A DNA stretch of 64,000 nt, from contig JADGAN010000013.1 in the NCBI GenBank assembly GCA_015231955.1, positions 1-64,000 on the forward strand, given 5' to 3'. The notes beneath the pieces are model-generated. The model saw nothing but the letters and a program-made list of their open reading frames with translations. It did not search any database and had not been told where the DNA came from. This DNA comes from Oligoflexia bacterium (GTDB taxonomy: Bacteria; Bdellovibrionota; Bacteriovoracia; Bacteriovoracales; Bacteriovoracaceae). Position numbers and translations under genes: made by a program. Positions within the stretch are counted from its first letter, which is position 1; each line of letters opens with the position of its first letter. Shown in pieces: positions 25,849 to 33,783 of the stretch.

Positions 25849-26475
25849 TCACAAGCAAAACTGAGTATTAAATACTTCGTTTGCCTTGTTATTATTAAAT
25901 TTTGTTAATGATGTAAGCACTCCCCAGCGATCAGTAGCAACCGTACCACTCACACTAAAGCCCATTCTACAAAGTCTAATCATTTGCTTTTGATTATTGA
26001 CTGAGATATGTGCTTCTATCCTTTCAACTTGATGTTGTTCTAAAATTTCAATCACCCTTTTAGCGGCCGCTTCAAATAAATTTTTCCCCCGATGTGCTTT
26101 TTCAATCAAGCAGTAACGGAGATAATAGCTACCCCAGTCGTAAACATTGCCAGAAAGGTATCCTATAATTTCATCTCTATAGGTGAACACAAAATGATCA
26201 ATAACATATTTATAATAGTCACTCTTATATTCATTACTGCTATTATAAAAAAAATTATTTCCAATTGCGTTCTGCTGACTTCTTTTTAAAAAAGCCAATG
26301 CTTCTAACTCCCCACCCACTCGAAATCCATACTCCTCAAAAAACTTATCATTGTCTGGAAAATAATTTCTCCACTCTATTTTAAAAATTTTCCTTGTTAG
26401 ATGTTCTGTTTTATCATCGTCAATGGATTTTGTAGCTTTTGTATTTTGCGCAGGAAGAGCTAAAAACTTATTCAT
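25849..26475 (-). CDS. GNAT-family N-acetyltransferase
   Basis: A 208-residue protein whose C-terminal 130 residues are a GNAT domain: FTYRDEIIGYLSG (strand 4), YCLIEKAHRGKNLFEAAAKRVIE (acetyl-CoA pyrophosphate loop, R/Q..G.G replaced by HRGKNL), and VNNQKQMIRLCRMGFSVSG near the end. The first 75 residues are charged and of unknown fold. It is the first gene of the minus-strand unit GNAT, 10-codon ORF, YcaO. In RiPP clusters GNATs either modify the peptide N-terminus or give self-protection (MccE in microcin C). Which applies here is not known. It is divergently transcribed from the radical SAM gene across 150 nt. Confidence 0.8.
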   Translation of the reverse strand: MNKFLALPAQNTKATKSIDDDKTEHLTRKIFKIEWRNYFPDNDKFFEEYGFRVGGELEALAFLKRSQQNAIGNNFFYNSSNEYKSDYYKYVIDHFVFTYRDEIIGYLSGNVYDWGSYYLRYCLIEKAHRGKNLFEAAAKRVIEILEQHQVERIEAHISVNNQKQMIRLCRMGFSVSGTVATDRWGVLTSLTKFNNNKANEVFNTQFCL

Positions 26476-26516
26476 GTTTTTATTTTATGAAGGATTTAAA
26501 AAAAACAAAGCTATTT

Positions 26517-26541
26517 TTAACGCGGTTAACAAAACTTAACC
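26517..26541. promoter_or_regulatory. Overlapping inverted repeats in the GNAT/radical SAM divergent promoter region
   Basis: Two overlapping dyads are visible: TTAAC-GCG-GTTAA (26517-26529) and GGTTAA-CAAAAC-TTAACC (26524-26541). They lie between the divergent GNAT and radical SAM genes, 42 nt from the former start. This arrangement is what a shared operator would look like. The cognate regulator is unknown; the two-component system at 22260-24658 is one candidate by proximity only. Confidence 0.4.
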
Positions 26542-26625
26542 ATCCCCCAACTTCTCTCTCGATTAAAATAGAAAGTATGTGATGCTAATGTTTCGATAAA
26601 TCAAATAGATATCGAGGGTTCAGCT

Positions 26626-28155
26626 ATGAAAAAAATTATATTAATTAACTACAGTGGATATCAATTCACCACCAATACTTTTATCCCCGACAACTCTCTT
26701 GCAGTATTGGCGGCACTTCTTTCCCAACATGCATTCCCAGTGGAAGTATTAGACCTACACAATATGCACGATATGAAATTAATTGCGAAAAATTTCCATC
26801 AATCCTCTGCTGAAGAATTGTATAGCTCCATTCAACAGCAAAGGCCTTTCGATCAACATCATCTTAACCGGTATAAAGAATCGATTGATCAAGCTGAGAC
26901 ACTCTATATGGAGAGCATCTTCAGTAAAATCATCGATAAAATCAAGCACGAAGATGTACAATACATAGGATTTAAATTATGGATGGGGCGAGGACTTACC
27001 AGCATCATCACTCTTGCAACTCAAATCAAAAAATCGTTTCCACATATCACGTTGATTGGAGGCGGTCCTGCTCTCCAATATATGCAACACCACTTCAGTA
27101 AACTTTGCAACCTTTTTGACCATCTCCTCTATGGCGAAGGAGAATACGCCTTTCTCAAAATTCTAGGTATAAGCGCACACCCCTTTCACTCTTCTCATCT
27201 AGATCATTTTCCACCACCACTTTATAGCAAAGAAATTTTTTCAAACCTCCACCATTTCCATAAAATGAGAATCATCGACGACTCTCGCGGTTGCTTCAAC
27301 GATTGTGCCTTTTGCTCTCACTCTCATCTCATTGGAAAAAATGTTCGTACTCGCCAACCCCGGCGCATCGTCGATCAAATGCAAAAAATGGCTTATGAAG
27401 AGGGCATCACTTTTTTTAGATTTTCCGGTTCAAATACCCCATGGCATTTAGTCACTGCTATTGGAGAAGAGATCTTATCTCGCAATCTAAAAATCAATTA
27501 CTCTATCTTTTCTTCGCTCAATAATGCCAATGCCAAAGATTTTCCCATGCTCTCACACTCGGGCCTTCGAAGCATCTTTTTTGGGGTAGAGAGTGGTGAT
27601 GCATATTTATTAAAAGTCATTCATCAAAAATCCAATATCAGCAACGCTCATACCATCAAACTCATTCAAGCTGCAATGGAAGCACAAATTTTTGCCTGCC
27701 TTTCGCTAATCTATCCCTCTCCCTTTGAAGACAGCAACTCCACTCAAAATAGCTTGCAGCTCTTACAACAAATTTTCAAGCACCAAAAACTAGGATCCGT
27801 GCTCGTAATGCCTCCCTTCCTCTCACCTGGTTCTCGCTGGTGGAGTGAAATGGCCCAATTTGGTTTCGCTTTTATAGATGGAGTAGATCAGCAACAATAC
27901 ATTCTCAATATGGCCACCAAGTGCTACGACTACTTTTTCATAGAAGATTCTATTGCCAACATGGGATACACGCTCAATAGCAAAAGCATGTCCACCCTTA
28001 TGAGCGAATGCGCACACTTTATAAAGACGCTCACCACAGATCATGGCATCTCAACCAACCTCTCTGAAACCACCTATATGCTCTCTCAACTCTACGATCT
28101 TCCAGCAGCGACTTTCACGGCAACAACCACCTACTCCCTCCTGACAGGAAAATAA
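26626..28155 (+). CDS. B12-binding-type radical SAM protein
   Basis: A 509-residue radical SAM enzyme. The first 190 residues form a Rossmann-like, cobalamin-binding-type domain (PDNSLAVLAALLSQHAFPVEVLDLHN, LIGGGPALQY, LLYGEGEYAFLKIL). The radical SAM core follows with the cluster cysteines in RGCFNDCAFC (C223, C227, C230), the RFSGSNTP strand, and FFGVESGDAYLLKVIHQK, the AdoMet-binding GxE-like motif. No DxHxxG is seen, so base-off cobalamin binding is not certain from sequence. Such enzymes methylate or otherwise alter unreactive carbon, including in RiPPs such as bottromycin. It is divergent from the YcaO unit and shares its promoter region. A GAGGG ribosome-binding site precedes the ATG. 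Confidence 0.85.
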   Translation: MKKIILINYSGYQFTTNTFIPDNSLAVLAALLSQHAFPVEVLDLHNMHDMKLIAKNFHQSSAEELYSSIQQQRPFDQHHLNRYKESIDQAETLYMESIFSKIIDKIKHEDVQYIGFKLWMGRGLTSIITLATQIKKSFPHITLIGGGPALQYMQHHFSKLCNLFDHLLYGEGEYAFLKILGISAHPFHSSHLDHFPPPLYSKEIFSNLHHFHKMRIIDDSRGCFNDCAFCSHSHLIGKNVRTRQPRRIVDQMQKMAYEEGITFFRFSGSNTPWHLVTAIGEEILSRNLKINYSIFSSLNNANAKDFPMLSHSGLRSIFFGVESGDAYLLKVIHQKSNISNAHTIKLIQAAMEAQIFACLSLIYPSPFEDSNSTQNSLQLLQQIFKHQKLGSVLVMPPFLSPGSRWWSEMAQFGFAFIDGVDQQQYILNMATKCYDYFFIEDSIANMGYTLNSKSMSTLMSECAHFIKTLTTDHGISTNLSETTYMLSQLYDLPAATFTATTTYSLLTGK

Positions 28156-28365
28156 AAGTCGGCTGGACACCATTGTGGCCGGAACACCATTGACAAGAAT
28201 CTATGGCATCCATAAATCTTATTTACCCCTAGAAATAAAAAAAAATATTTTTAAGTTTTTGAAATAATTTACTTTTTATAAAAGGCCCCCTAGATTCCGA
28301 TATAAATCGTTTATCATATACAAAAGACATCTCTTGCTTAAAAAAAGAAGAGGGAATGAATAACG

Positions 28366-29292
28366 ATGAATAATAAAAACTGGGATCTTTTTATGAACAA
28401 ACTATTCTTGCGAAAAAAATTGAAATACAGTTGCAACAGCATGCTTGCAATGATGCTTTTTGCAAGCATCATCTCTAGTTGTACCTCTAAGGTGCATCCT
28501 GTGACTCAAGCAACTACACCATCAAGCAGCAGTACACCCACCTCATCTCCTACAGACAATACATACACCACTATTCCTAGTAACAGCAACAACAGCAATG
28601 GTTCTAATGCTGTTGTCGCAATCACACCAACACCCTCTACCAATTCAGGATTGGCCCACAATATAGTGTATGGAGATGCTACAGGGAGTTCTGCTAAAAC
28701 TTGTGATGCCTATGGAATTGACACGGCCACCTCCTCATGGAACTACGATTACCATCGCATACCTGTAGTCGCGAATGGAAATTTATCTGGTGGAGTTATG
28801 TGGAGTACTGCAAACAATCTGCAAGCAGAAGTGTTTGGAGCAGACCAAGAGTATTTGCGAACAGATTCTACCTTGCAAGTACGTGTCGTTGCCAAACCAG
28901 GACCACGCGGCTGTGACCTTATTAACACACCTCCATCCAGCGTTACCAACCTTGGTGTTCGCTACTGGATTAGTTATGGAGAACTAGAAGTTACCGTTGG
29001 TGTTCGCTTAAGAGATAGCAATAGCAACTCTTATAATAGCATTATCAAATTCTCTGGGGTAAAAACCAATGAGTGCTCTCCACCTCGCTACTTTCAGAGC
29101 ATTCCCCGTAGTGGAGGCGCACTAGCACTTGATATCCTTAACGTGAAATCCAATTATGAGTGTGTAAACAAATATGGCATCGGCATTGGAGGAACCTCTC
29201 CTTACTGTCCCTACGCCTATCTTCAATGGCTAGGTTGCTGGGAGATAGAGTTGCAGATCGCTACCGACGATACTAAACGTATTCCAGAGTAA
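28366..29292 (+). CDS. Putative lipoprotein with Ser/Thr/Pro-rich linker
   Basis: A 308-residue envelope protein of unknown function. A basic, hydrophobic leader ends in ASIISSC, a plausible lipobox with Cys at about residue 39, so it is probably a lipoprotein. A stretch of about 60 Ser, Thr, Pro and Asn residues then acts as a spacer. The C-terminal 200 residues form a domain with six to eight cysteines (SAKTCDAYG, GCDLIN, TNECSPPRY, YECVNKYG, PYCPYAYLQWLGCWEIELQ) and likely disulphides. Start at 28366 follows AGAGGGA; ATG at 28393 is an alternative. A 210-nt gap separates it from the radical SAM gene, so co-regulation is not implied. Confidence 0.6.
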   Translation: MNNKNWDLFMNKLFLRKKLKYSCNSMLAMMLFASIISSCTSKVHPVTQATTPSSSSTPTSSPTDNTYTTIPSNSNNSNGSNAVVAITPTPSTNSGLAHNIVYGDATGSSAKTCDAYGIDTATSSWNYDYHRIPVVANGNLSGGVMWSTANNLQAEVFGADQEYLRTDSTLQVRVVAKPGPRGCDLINTPPSSVTNLGVRYWISYGELEVTVGVRLRDSNSNSYNSIIKFSGVKTNECSPPRYFQSIPRSGGALALDILNVKSNYECVNKYGIGIGGTSPYCPYAYLQWLGCWEIELQIATDDTKRIPE

Positions 29293-29496
29293 TAAAATTG
29301 CACTTGTCTCAAAATGGGACAACTATTTTCCATTTTGGGAAAACGTCCATGTAAGAAGCATTGACCTGTGTGGACGGCATATCAACTATCAAGAACTTAA
29401 ACTACTCTCACACCCTTTTTCCTCGAACAATCGATTGGTATGAATTTTGCTAAATAAGAAACAAGAATATTAACCTTTCACCTAAGAGGGTAATCT

Positions 29497-29874
29497 ATGA
29501 CATCACTTCAAGAGCGCGTCCTACAGTACTATATCCAGGTTCACAAAAATCCAACAATCAAATTCATGGCCGCTGATACCAAGATCCAAATTTCTAGATT
29601 ATTTCGCATTTTAAATGGGCACGAAATGAAGATATCGGAGTTTGAAAAATTTCAGGAATCGATTCAAAAAAAAGCTCAGCTCAATCATGAAGATTATAAA
29701 AAACAAACGGGATCTAGCTTTGATTATTTATCTGCTAAAGGGCAGAACGATATTGCCAAGATTGTACAACGAAAAGCAAAACTTACGGCAATTCACGGTG
29801 GACACCACATAAACGACACTAATGCATCTCAAAATGTCATTTTATCAGAGCTAAGGATTGTTGATCATGGATAA
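29497..29874 (+). CDS. Small HTH-like protein, first of a three-gene unknown operon
   Basis: A 125-residue protein without signal peptide or membrane span. Residues 10-60 (YYIQVHKNPTIKFMAADTKIQISRLFRILNGHEM) read as a helix-turn-helix resembling the N-terminal part of TIGR02147 regulators, but this is a weak match by eye. The C-terminal half is basic. The ribosome-binding site is AGAGGG. It overlaps the next gene by 8 nt, and that gene abuts the third, so the three are surely translated as a unit. I cannot assign a function; a DNA-binding role is a guess. Confidence 0.55.
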   Translation: MTSLQERVLQYYIQVHKNPTIKFMAADTKIQISRLFRILNGHEMKISEFEKFQESIQKKAQLNHEDYKKQTGSSFDYLSAKGQNDIAKIVQRKAKLTAIHGGHHINDTNASQNVILSELRIVDHG

Positions 29875-30394
29875 GCTTTTGCCAGTTGAGCGAATCGTAT
29901 TGGAATCACTTGCACGCGGATCAAAGGGGACGCTAGAAGTTACACTCGACACCTCAATACCCATGGCCATCGCACATAATATCTTGCAACATTTTCTATT
30001 ACAAGGTCTGGTAGTATTTTCTACTTCTGAACAAAAATACTCCCTTTGCTTAAGTGAACTAACTGCTTGTGCAAAAAATTTCAACTCTAAAGAGGGTAAA
30101 AAACATGAAATCTGTGACCTCTTTGAGGCCTTAGCAATGCTTGGTCTGCAATTAATCCCTAAGAAAAAAAGTTCCTATGGTAGACCACAGCTTAAAATGC
30201 GTAAAGTTTGGTTGAATTACGAGGATGAAATTCAAGTGAACCAACTGCTCTACAACCTTGAAATGCTTGTTGATAGGGCCGTTCACTCACCCAAAAAAAA
30301 CTCTACTGACTCTAAAATCTCAGATCAACGTTTAATCTTATGGGGCCATTCCCATTATGGTTCGCTAGTTAAAACAACATTGAAAACAATTTAA
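29867..30394 (+). CDS. Winged-helix-like protein of unknown function
   Basis: A 175-residue cytoplasmic protein. The first 65 residues (PVERIVLESLARGSKGTLEVTLDTSIPMAIAHNILQHFLLQGLVV) look like a winged helix with the recognition helix at about 33-47. Such a domain forms the middle part of TIGR02147 regulators, so the first two genes of this operon together may mirror that architecture split in two. The rest is charged, with a central KKKSSYGRPQLKMRKVW. The start is the ATG overlapping the previous stop region by 8 nt. No catalytic motif was found. Confidence 0.55.
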   Translation: MDKLLPVERIVLESLARGSKGTLEVTLDTSIPMAIAHNILQHFLLQGLVVFSTSEQKYSLCLSELTACAKNFNSKEGKKHEICDLFEALAMLGLQLIPKKKSSYGRPQLKMRKVWLNYEDEIQVNQLLYNLEMLVDRAVHSPKKNSTDSKISDQRLILWGHSHYGSLVKTTLKTI

Positions 30395-31225
30395 ATGATC
30401 CTACTACCCCTTGAAAATCATTCCAAACTTAAGGCAACTCTAAGCGATCTGCAAAAAGATTTTCATCTTTTTATTCCCTGGCCCTTATTGCTTCAAGCTT
30501 ATCTGCCTCTCTTAACATGTCATACCCAGAGCAGTTACACGATTATCGGTATGAAAACTCTTGCCGAATTGAATCTGACTTCAAAGAACAATCTTCTTTT
30601 TCTTCACCACGCTCACCTCTGGTACAATCATTTCCCCGAAGAGTGCTACTGCTTCGATGATTTGCTGGATCGATTCACCATTTTAGTATCCATAGCTTCT
30701 AGTACAGTGCTAACCAGTAATGCCTTCTCCGAGTGGGTTACTAATGGCAATCGTGCGTATCGCGTCTTATCCGATCCTTTCACCAGTAATAAAGCAGCTT
30801 TCCACTTTCGGAGCTCTCGCTCCAAGTCACTCTTCCTTAAAGAAATTAGGTGTAATTTAAAACCCAAAACGATTGTTTTTACCTCTGATCAGCAATTTAT
30901 TGTCGATCTCAAAAACATCCTAACCCCTTTTGCTAGTGATGAGCTAACCATCTCTTCGCTCGCTACCCCGACCCAAAGTAAAACTCCGCTCAATCTTTAT
31001 CTCTTTTTTGAAAAAGATCACTTCTCCCTTTTTATCGCAGATTTGATTGCGCTCTCATCATCATCTTCATCATCTTCTTCTTCCCTCGCTATCTTTCTCG
31101 ACATGGATGAGGAGCACACATCCAAATCACTTTCCAGATCTTCTTATTCTCAAAGATCTCAAGCGATCTTGCGAGAAATTTACCTCACCTTAAAAATTAA
31201 ACTAAACGATTTTTTCGGGATCTAA
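30395..31225 (+). CDS. Unknown cytoplasmic protein with poly-serine tract
   Basis: A 276-residue protein with no recognised domain. It is rich in Leu, Phe and Ser, has few charged runs, and contains a run of nine serines near residue 224 encoded by TCA/TCT repeats (31056-31085). Hydrophobic stretches exist but none is a convincing membrane helix. It starts one base after the second gene's stop, which supports translational coupling and a shared role. The alternating strands around 165-240 (KTIVFTSDQQFIVDLKNIL) might form a Rossmann-like or receiver-like fold, but no conserved active site is visible. Function unknown. Confidence 0.5.
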   Translation: MILLPLENHSKLKATLSDLQKDFHLFIPWPLLLQAYLPLLTCHTQSSYTIIGMKTLAELNLTSKNNLLFLHHAHLWYNHFPEECYCFDDLLDRFTILVSIASSTVLTSNAFSEWVTNGNRAYRVLSDPFTSNKAAFHFRSSRSKSLFLKEIRCNLKPKTIVFTSDQQFIVDLKNILTPFASDELTISSLATPTQSKTPLNLYLFFEKDHFSLFIADLIALSSSSSSSSSSLAIFLDMDEEHTSKSLSRSSYSQRSQAILREIYLTLKIKLNDFFGI

Positions 31226-31285
31226 GCGTTTTCCTTTTTTACATTCTATAAAGAAACGACTATGCTTTTTTCCAGGAGGTACCTC

Positions 31286-31915
31286 ATGAAATTTAAATTT
31301 AAATTTGCTTGTCTTTTATCTCAGTTAATATTGGCATCCTTAGCGCTATCCCACTCATCCAATCTCTTGGCCTATGGAACAGGGTTATCATCCTACCCAC
31401 TTCCAGAGCATAGTGGAGCTTTAACTACAGAGTTTAGCACCTTTTTCTCTGATGAGAAGGGACTAGGGTTACAAGCACGCTACTTAAGGAAAATCAATCA
31501 ACGAGTCGCCATCGAAGGCAGCATAGGTGCCTCCGATTCCCAACTCTCCAAACGTTTTGGGGTTGCCGGTGATATTGAAGTTTCTCCTGATGTTGATCAC
31601 TACCCGCGTTTTGTGGTTCGCCCCTTTATAGAGCGCTCTACCGAGTATGGCAAAAATTACAACACCATTGGTGCCTATCCTATTCTCTCAAAAGGATATG
31701 TATTTTTTGAGAACACGGGATACCCTTTTGTGTCCCTTCCCATGAGTGTTGCTTTCTCTTCTGGTACTAACCAATTCCGCATGGCCGCTGCTTTCGGTAT
31801 CACAGGAAAGCTACCGATCTCTGGTTATGATAATGTCCTCTTAAACCTCGAAGGCAGCATCAACATTACTCAAAGCTTTAATGGCATATTCCTGGGTCTA
31901 TCCTATCCGCTCTAA
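31286..31915 (+). CDS. Putative exported beta-barrel-like protein
   Basis: The frame opens at 31262, but AGGAGG sits right before the ATG at 31286, which also starts a good signal peptide (KFKFACLLSQLILASLALS...). The resulting 209 residues consist mostly of alternating hydrophobic and polar strands with glycines and aromatics and end in the sequence FLGLSYPL. An outer-membrane location is plausible. It has no cysteines in the mature part. It converges on mtaB, and the two 3' ends overlap by 38 nt. Function unknown. Confidence 0.6.
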   Translation: MKFKFKFACLLSQLILASLALSHSSNLLAYGTGLSSYPLPEHSGALTTEFSTFFSDEKGLGLQARYLRKINQRVAIEGSIGASDSQLSKRFGVAGDIEVSPDVDHYPRFVVRPFIERSTEYGKNYNTIGAYPILSKGYVFFENTGYPFVSLPMSVAFSSGTNQFRMAAAFGITGKLPISGYDNVLLNLEGSINITQSFNGIFLGLSYPL

Positions 31916-33206
31916 ATACCCTTCGCTCTAAATCAAACTCTCTCAGCCTTACATCCAAAATCTCATTCGCATTTACAACATCAATATCAGCATCAGCATC
32001 GCACTCCACTTCAAGGTAATTTGGAGTATAACCGCGATTCCCCTTCCCCTCAAAGAGCACAGGAACCACTCGCCCCTGCATCTTCTCTGCAAACTTAAGC
32101 AGCTTCTCCTCTGCAAGCACACTGAGACGCTTTACTCGCTCATCAGCAATGCGTTTGTGAACATGCTTATAGCGCTGATCGATCATCTCAAAGGCCTTGG
32201 TACCAGGCCTTGGCGAAAAGGGAAAGAGATGAAAGAAATGAATCGGAAGTTCACTTACTCTCTTGATGGCCTCTTCAAAATGCTCCTCCTCCTCTCCAGG
32301 AAAACCAGCAATAAGATCACAACCAATCCCGGCATCCGGAAAGAAGTTTAAAATTTTTGCAACGACTCGCTCATAATCTTGAAAGCGATAACGTCGCCCC
32401 ATCAAGCTAAGCACATGATCGCTAGCGCTTTGTAGTGGTAAATGAAAATGAGGCAGAAAAGTCTCCTCCCCCTTCAGCACCTCTAAAAGGGCATCACTGA
32501 CGGTATTGGGTTCAATAGACGACAAACGCAGCCGCCTCAACCCCTCATGTTTAAGCGTTAAAACCTCGCGGACAACATCGCTCAGTCGCAGCCGCCCACC
32601 ATCACCACTCCTATACTCACCAATATTCACTCCTGTCAGCACCACCTCTTTCACACCAGCAGCAAGCTCCCTACGCACGCTTACTATCACCTCTGCAATC
32701 TCCGTGGAGCGCACCCTTCCACGCGCATGCGGAACAATACAGTAGGCACAAAAGTAGTTACAACCATCATGAATCTTCACAAAAGCGCGCGTTCTAAACT
32801 TACTGGTCGCCGCCTCCCCAATTGACTGTGTCTTCTCTCCCTCAAAGGAGACAGTACCACGCTCGCGATAGAGCTTATCAATCAAGCGAGCACTCTTTTC
32901 CTTCTCTTCTGCACGAATCAAAAGATCAATCTCTAGCGACGCTCGAATCTCATCCCGCTGCACCTCTGCAAAACAGCCCGAAACCACCAGCAGCGCCTCG
33001 GGATGATCACGCTTGGCCCGCCGAATAACATTGCGGCAACTGGCATCCGCCTGTGCAGTAACCGTGCACGTCTGAAGAAACACAATTTCGCAGGCCTTGC
33101 CAAAGGGAACAACCCGATATCCAAGCGCCACCAAATCCCTCATCACTCCCTCACTCTCAGAGGCATTCAAGCGACATCCCAATGTAAAATAAGACACTCT
33201 ACGCAT
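31878..33206 (-). CDS. mtaB: tRNA t6A37 methylthiotransferase
   Basis: A protein of about 442 residues of the MiaB/RimO/MtaB radical SAM family. The N-terminal UPF0004 domain has TLGCRLNASES (Cys), then CTVT and VVSGCFAEV (further Cys). The radical SAM cluster lies in KIHDGCNYFCAYCIVPHARGRVRS, and the family phrase HFHLPLQSASDHVLSLMGRRY follows. The C-terminal TRAM domain is present (LFEGKGNRGYTPNYLEVE). The phrase GCRLN, the YxxxC-type start and the phrase SSIEPN point to MtaB, which makes ms2t6A at position 37 of tRNAs reading ANN codons. The ATG at 33206 (MRRVSYFTLGCRLN) is preferred to 33260. Interestingly, tRNA-Lys, a likely substrate, is encoded 235 bp upstream. Confidence 0.9.
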   Translation of the reverse strand: MRRVSYFTLGCRLNASESEGVMRDLVALGYRVVPFGKACEIVFLQTCTVTAQADASCRNVIRRAKRDHPEALLVVSGCFAEVQRDEIRASLEIDLLIRAEEKEKSARLIDKLYRERGTVSFEGEKTQSIGEAATSKFRTRAFVKIHDGCNYFCAYCIVPHARGRVRSTEIAEVIVSVRRELAAGVKEVVLTGVNIGEYRSGDGGRLRLSDVVREVLTLKHEGLRRLRLSSIEPNTVSDALLEVLKGEETFLPHFHLPLQSASDHVLSLMGRRYRFQDYERVVAKILNFFPDAGIGCDLIAGFPGEEEEHFEEAIKRVSELPIHFFHLFPFSPRPGTKAFEMIDQRYKHVHKRIADERVKRLSVLAEEKLLKFAEKMQGRVVPVLFEGKGNRGYTPNYLEVECDADADIDVVNANEILDVRLREFDLERRVFRADRIDPGICH

Positions 33207-33367
33207 ATATACACCACTTCCTTTCTCTCTTTCTTGACCTTCGACGGATGGTGATAACATAGCTTCTAAAAATTGGCCTTAAAAAAATCTTGCGCATCAT
33301 TATACGACTCTTTTGATACGACTCTTTGCTTTTTATTAACTCTCAACAATTTCTTGAATATTTGTTA

Positions 33368-33396
33368 TTGACAGAAAAAATAAAAAAACTTATTTT
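33368..33396 (+). promoter_or_regulatory. Sigma-70 promoter upstream of tRNA-Lys/tRNA-Glu
   Basis: A consensus TTGACA (33368-33373) is followed by exactly 17 nt and TATTTT (33391-33396), in an A/T-rich context, 44 nt before the first tRNA. The match and position fit a strong housekeeping promoter for the tRNA pair. Confidence 0.7.
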
Positions 33397-33440
33397 CAAC
33401 ACACATTGAAAGTCGTAAAACGATTTTCCCTGTAAGAAGG

Positions 33441-33517
33441 GGTCTCGTAGCTCAGTCGGTTAGAGCACCTCCCTTTTAAGGAGGGGGTCCTGTGTTCAAG
33501 TCACAGCGAGATCACCA
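33441..33517 (+). tRNA. tRNA-Lys (anticodon TTT)
   Basis: A 77-nt cloverleaf with acceptor GGTCTCG/CGAGATC (one G-T pair) and D arm GCTC..GAGC. The anticodon stem CCTCC/GGAGG holds loop CTTTTAA with anticodon TTT. The T arm is TGTG TTCAAGT CACA, and the CCA is encoded. It reads AAA/AAG. Confidence 0.96.
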
Positions 33518-33531
33518 CTTTAGACCGAAAT

Positions 33532-33609
33532 GCTCCCATCGTCTAGCCCGGTCTAGGACATCGCCTTTTCACGGCGGTAACTGGGGTTCGAATCCCCATG
33601 GGAGTGCCA
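33532..33609 (+). tRNA. tRNA-Glu (anticodon TTC)
   Basis: A 78-nt cloverleaf, acceptor GCTCCCA/TGGGAGT with one G-T pair. The anticodon stem TCGCC/GGCGG surrounds loop TTTTCAC with anticodon TTC. The T arm has GGTTCGAATCC and the CCA is encoded. It lies 14 nt after tRNA-Lys, so both come from one transcript. Confidence 0.96.
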
Positions 33610-33622
33610 AAATACATAAAAG

Positions 33623-33650
33623 GCCAGCAGCAATGCTGGCTTTTTTATTT
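33623..33650 (+). terminator. Intrinsic terminator after the tRNA pair
   Basis: GCCAGCA, a GCAA tetraloop and TGCTGGC form a perfect 7-bp GC-rich hairpin followed by TTTTTTATTT, a textbook Rho-independent terminator. Confidence 0.9.
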
Positions 33651-33783
33651 TCAGCAGACTAAACTTTCCAGCATGAATTCCCTCTATCCTTCTATTTATA
33701 GTTGCTCCCACAGTAAGCTGTTATACAATAAAAAATAGATATTTTTCTCTATCCTCCACCATCTGAGCAGGGCCAGAAGCAGT

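Noticed and set aside
28166-28196. Repeated ACACCATTG words after the radical SAM gene as a possible recombination or attachment site
   Set aside because: Only two copies, imperfect context, and no integrase or mobile gene nearby.
29310-29337. Inverted repeat CAAAATGG/CCATTTTG after the lipoprotein gene as a terminator
   Set aside because: The stem is A/T rich, only 8 bp, and no T tract follows; it does not meet the pattern of an intrinsic terminator.
29344-29376. CGTCCA/TGGACG dyad with an internal TTGACC as an operator-promoter for the operon at 29497
   Set aside because: No -10 hexamer lies at acceptable spacing and the arms are only 6 bp, within chance for this length.
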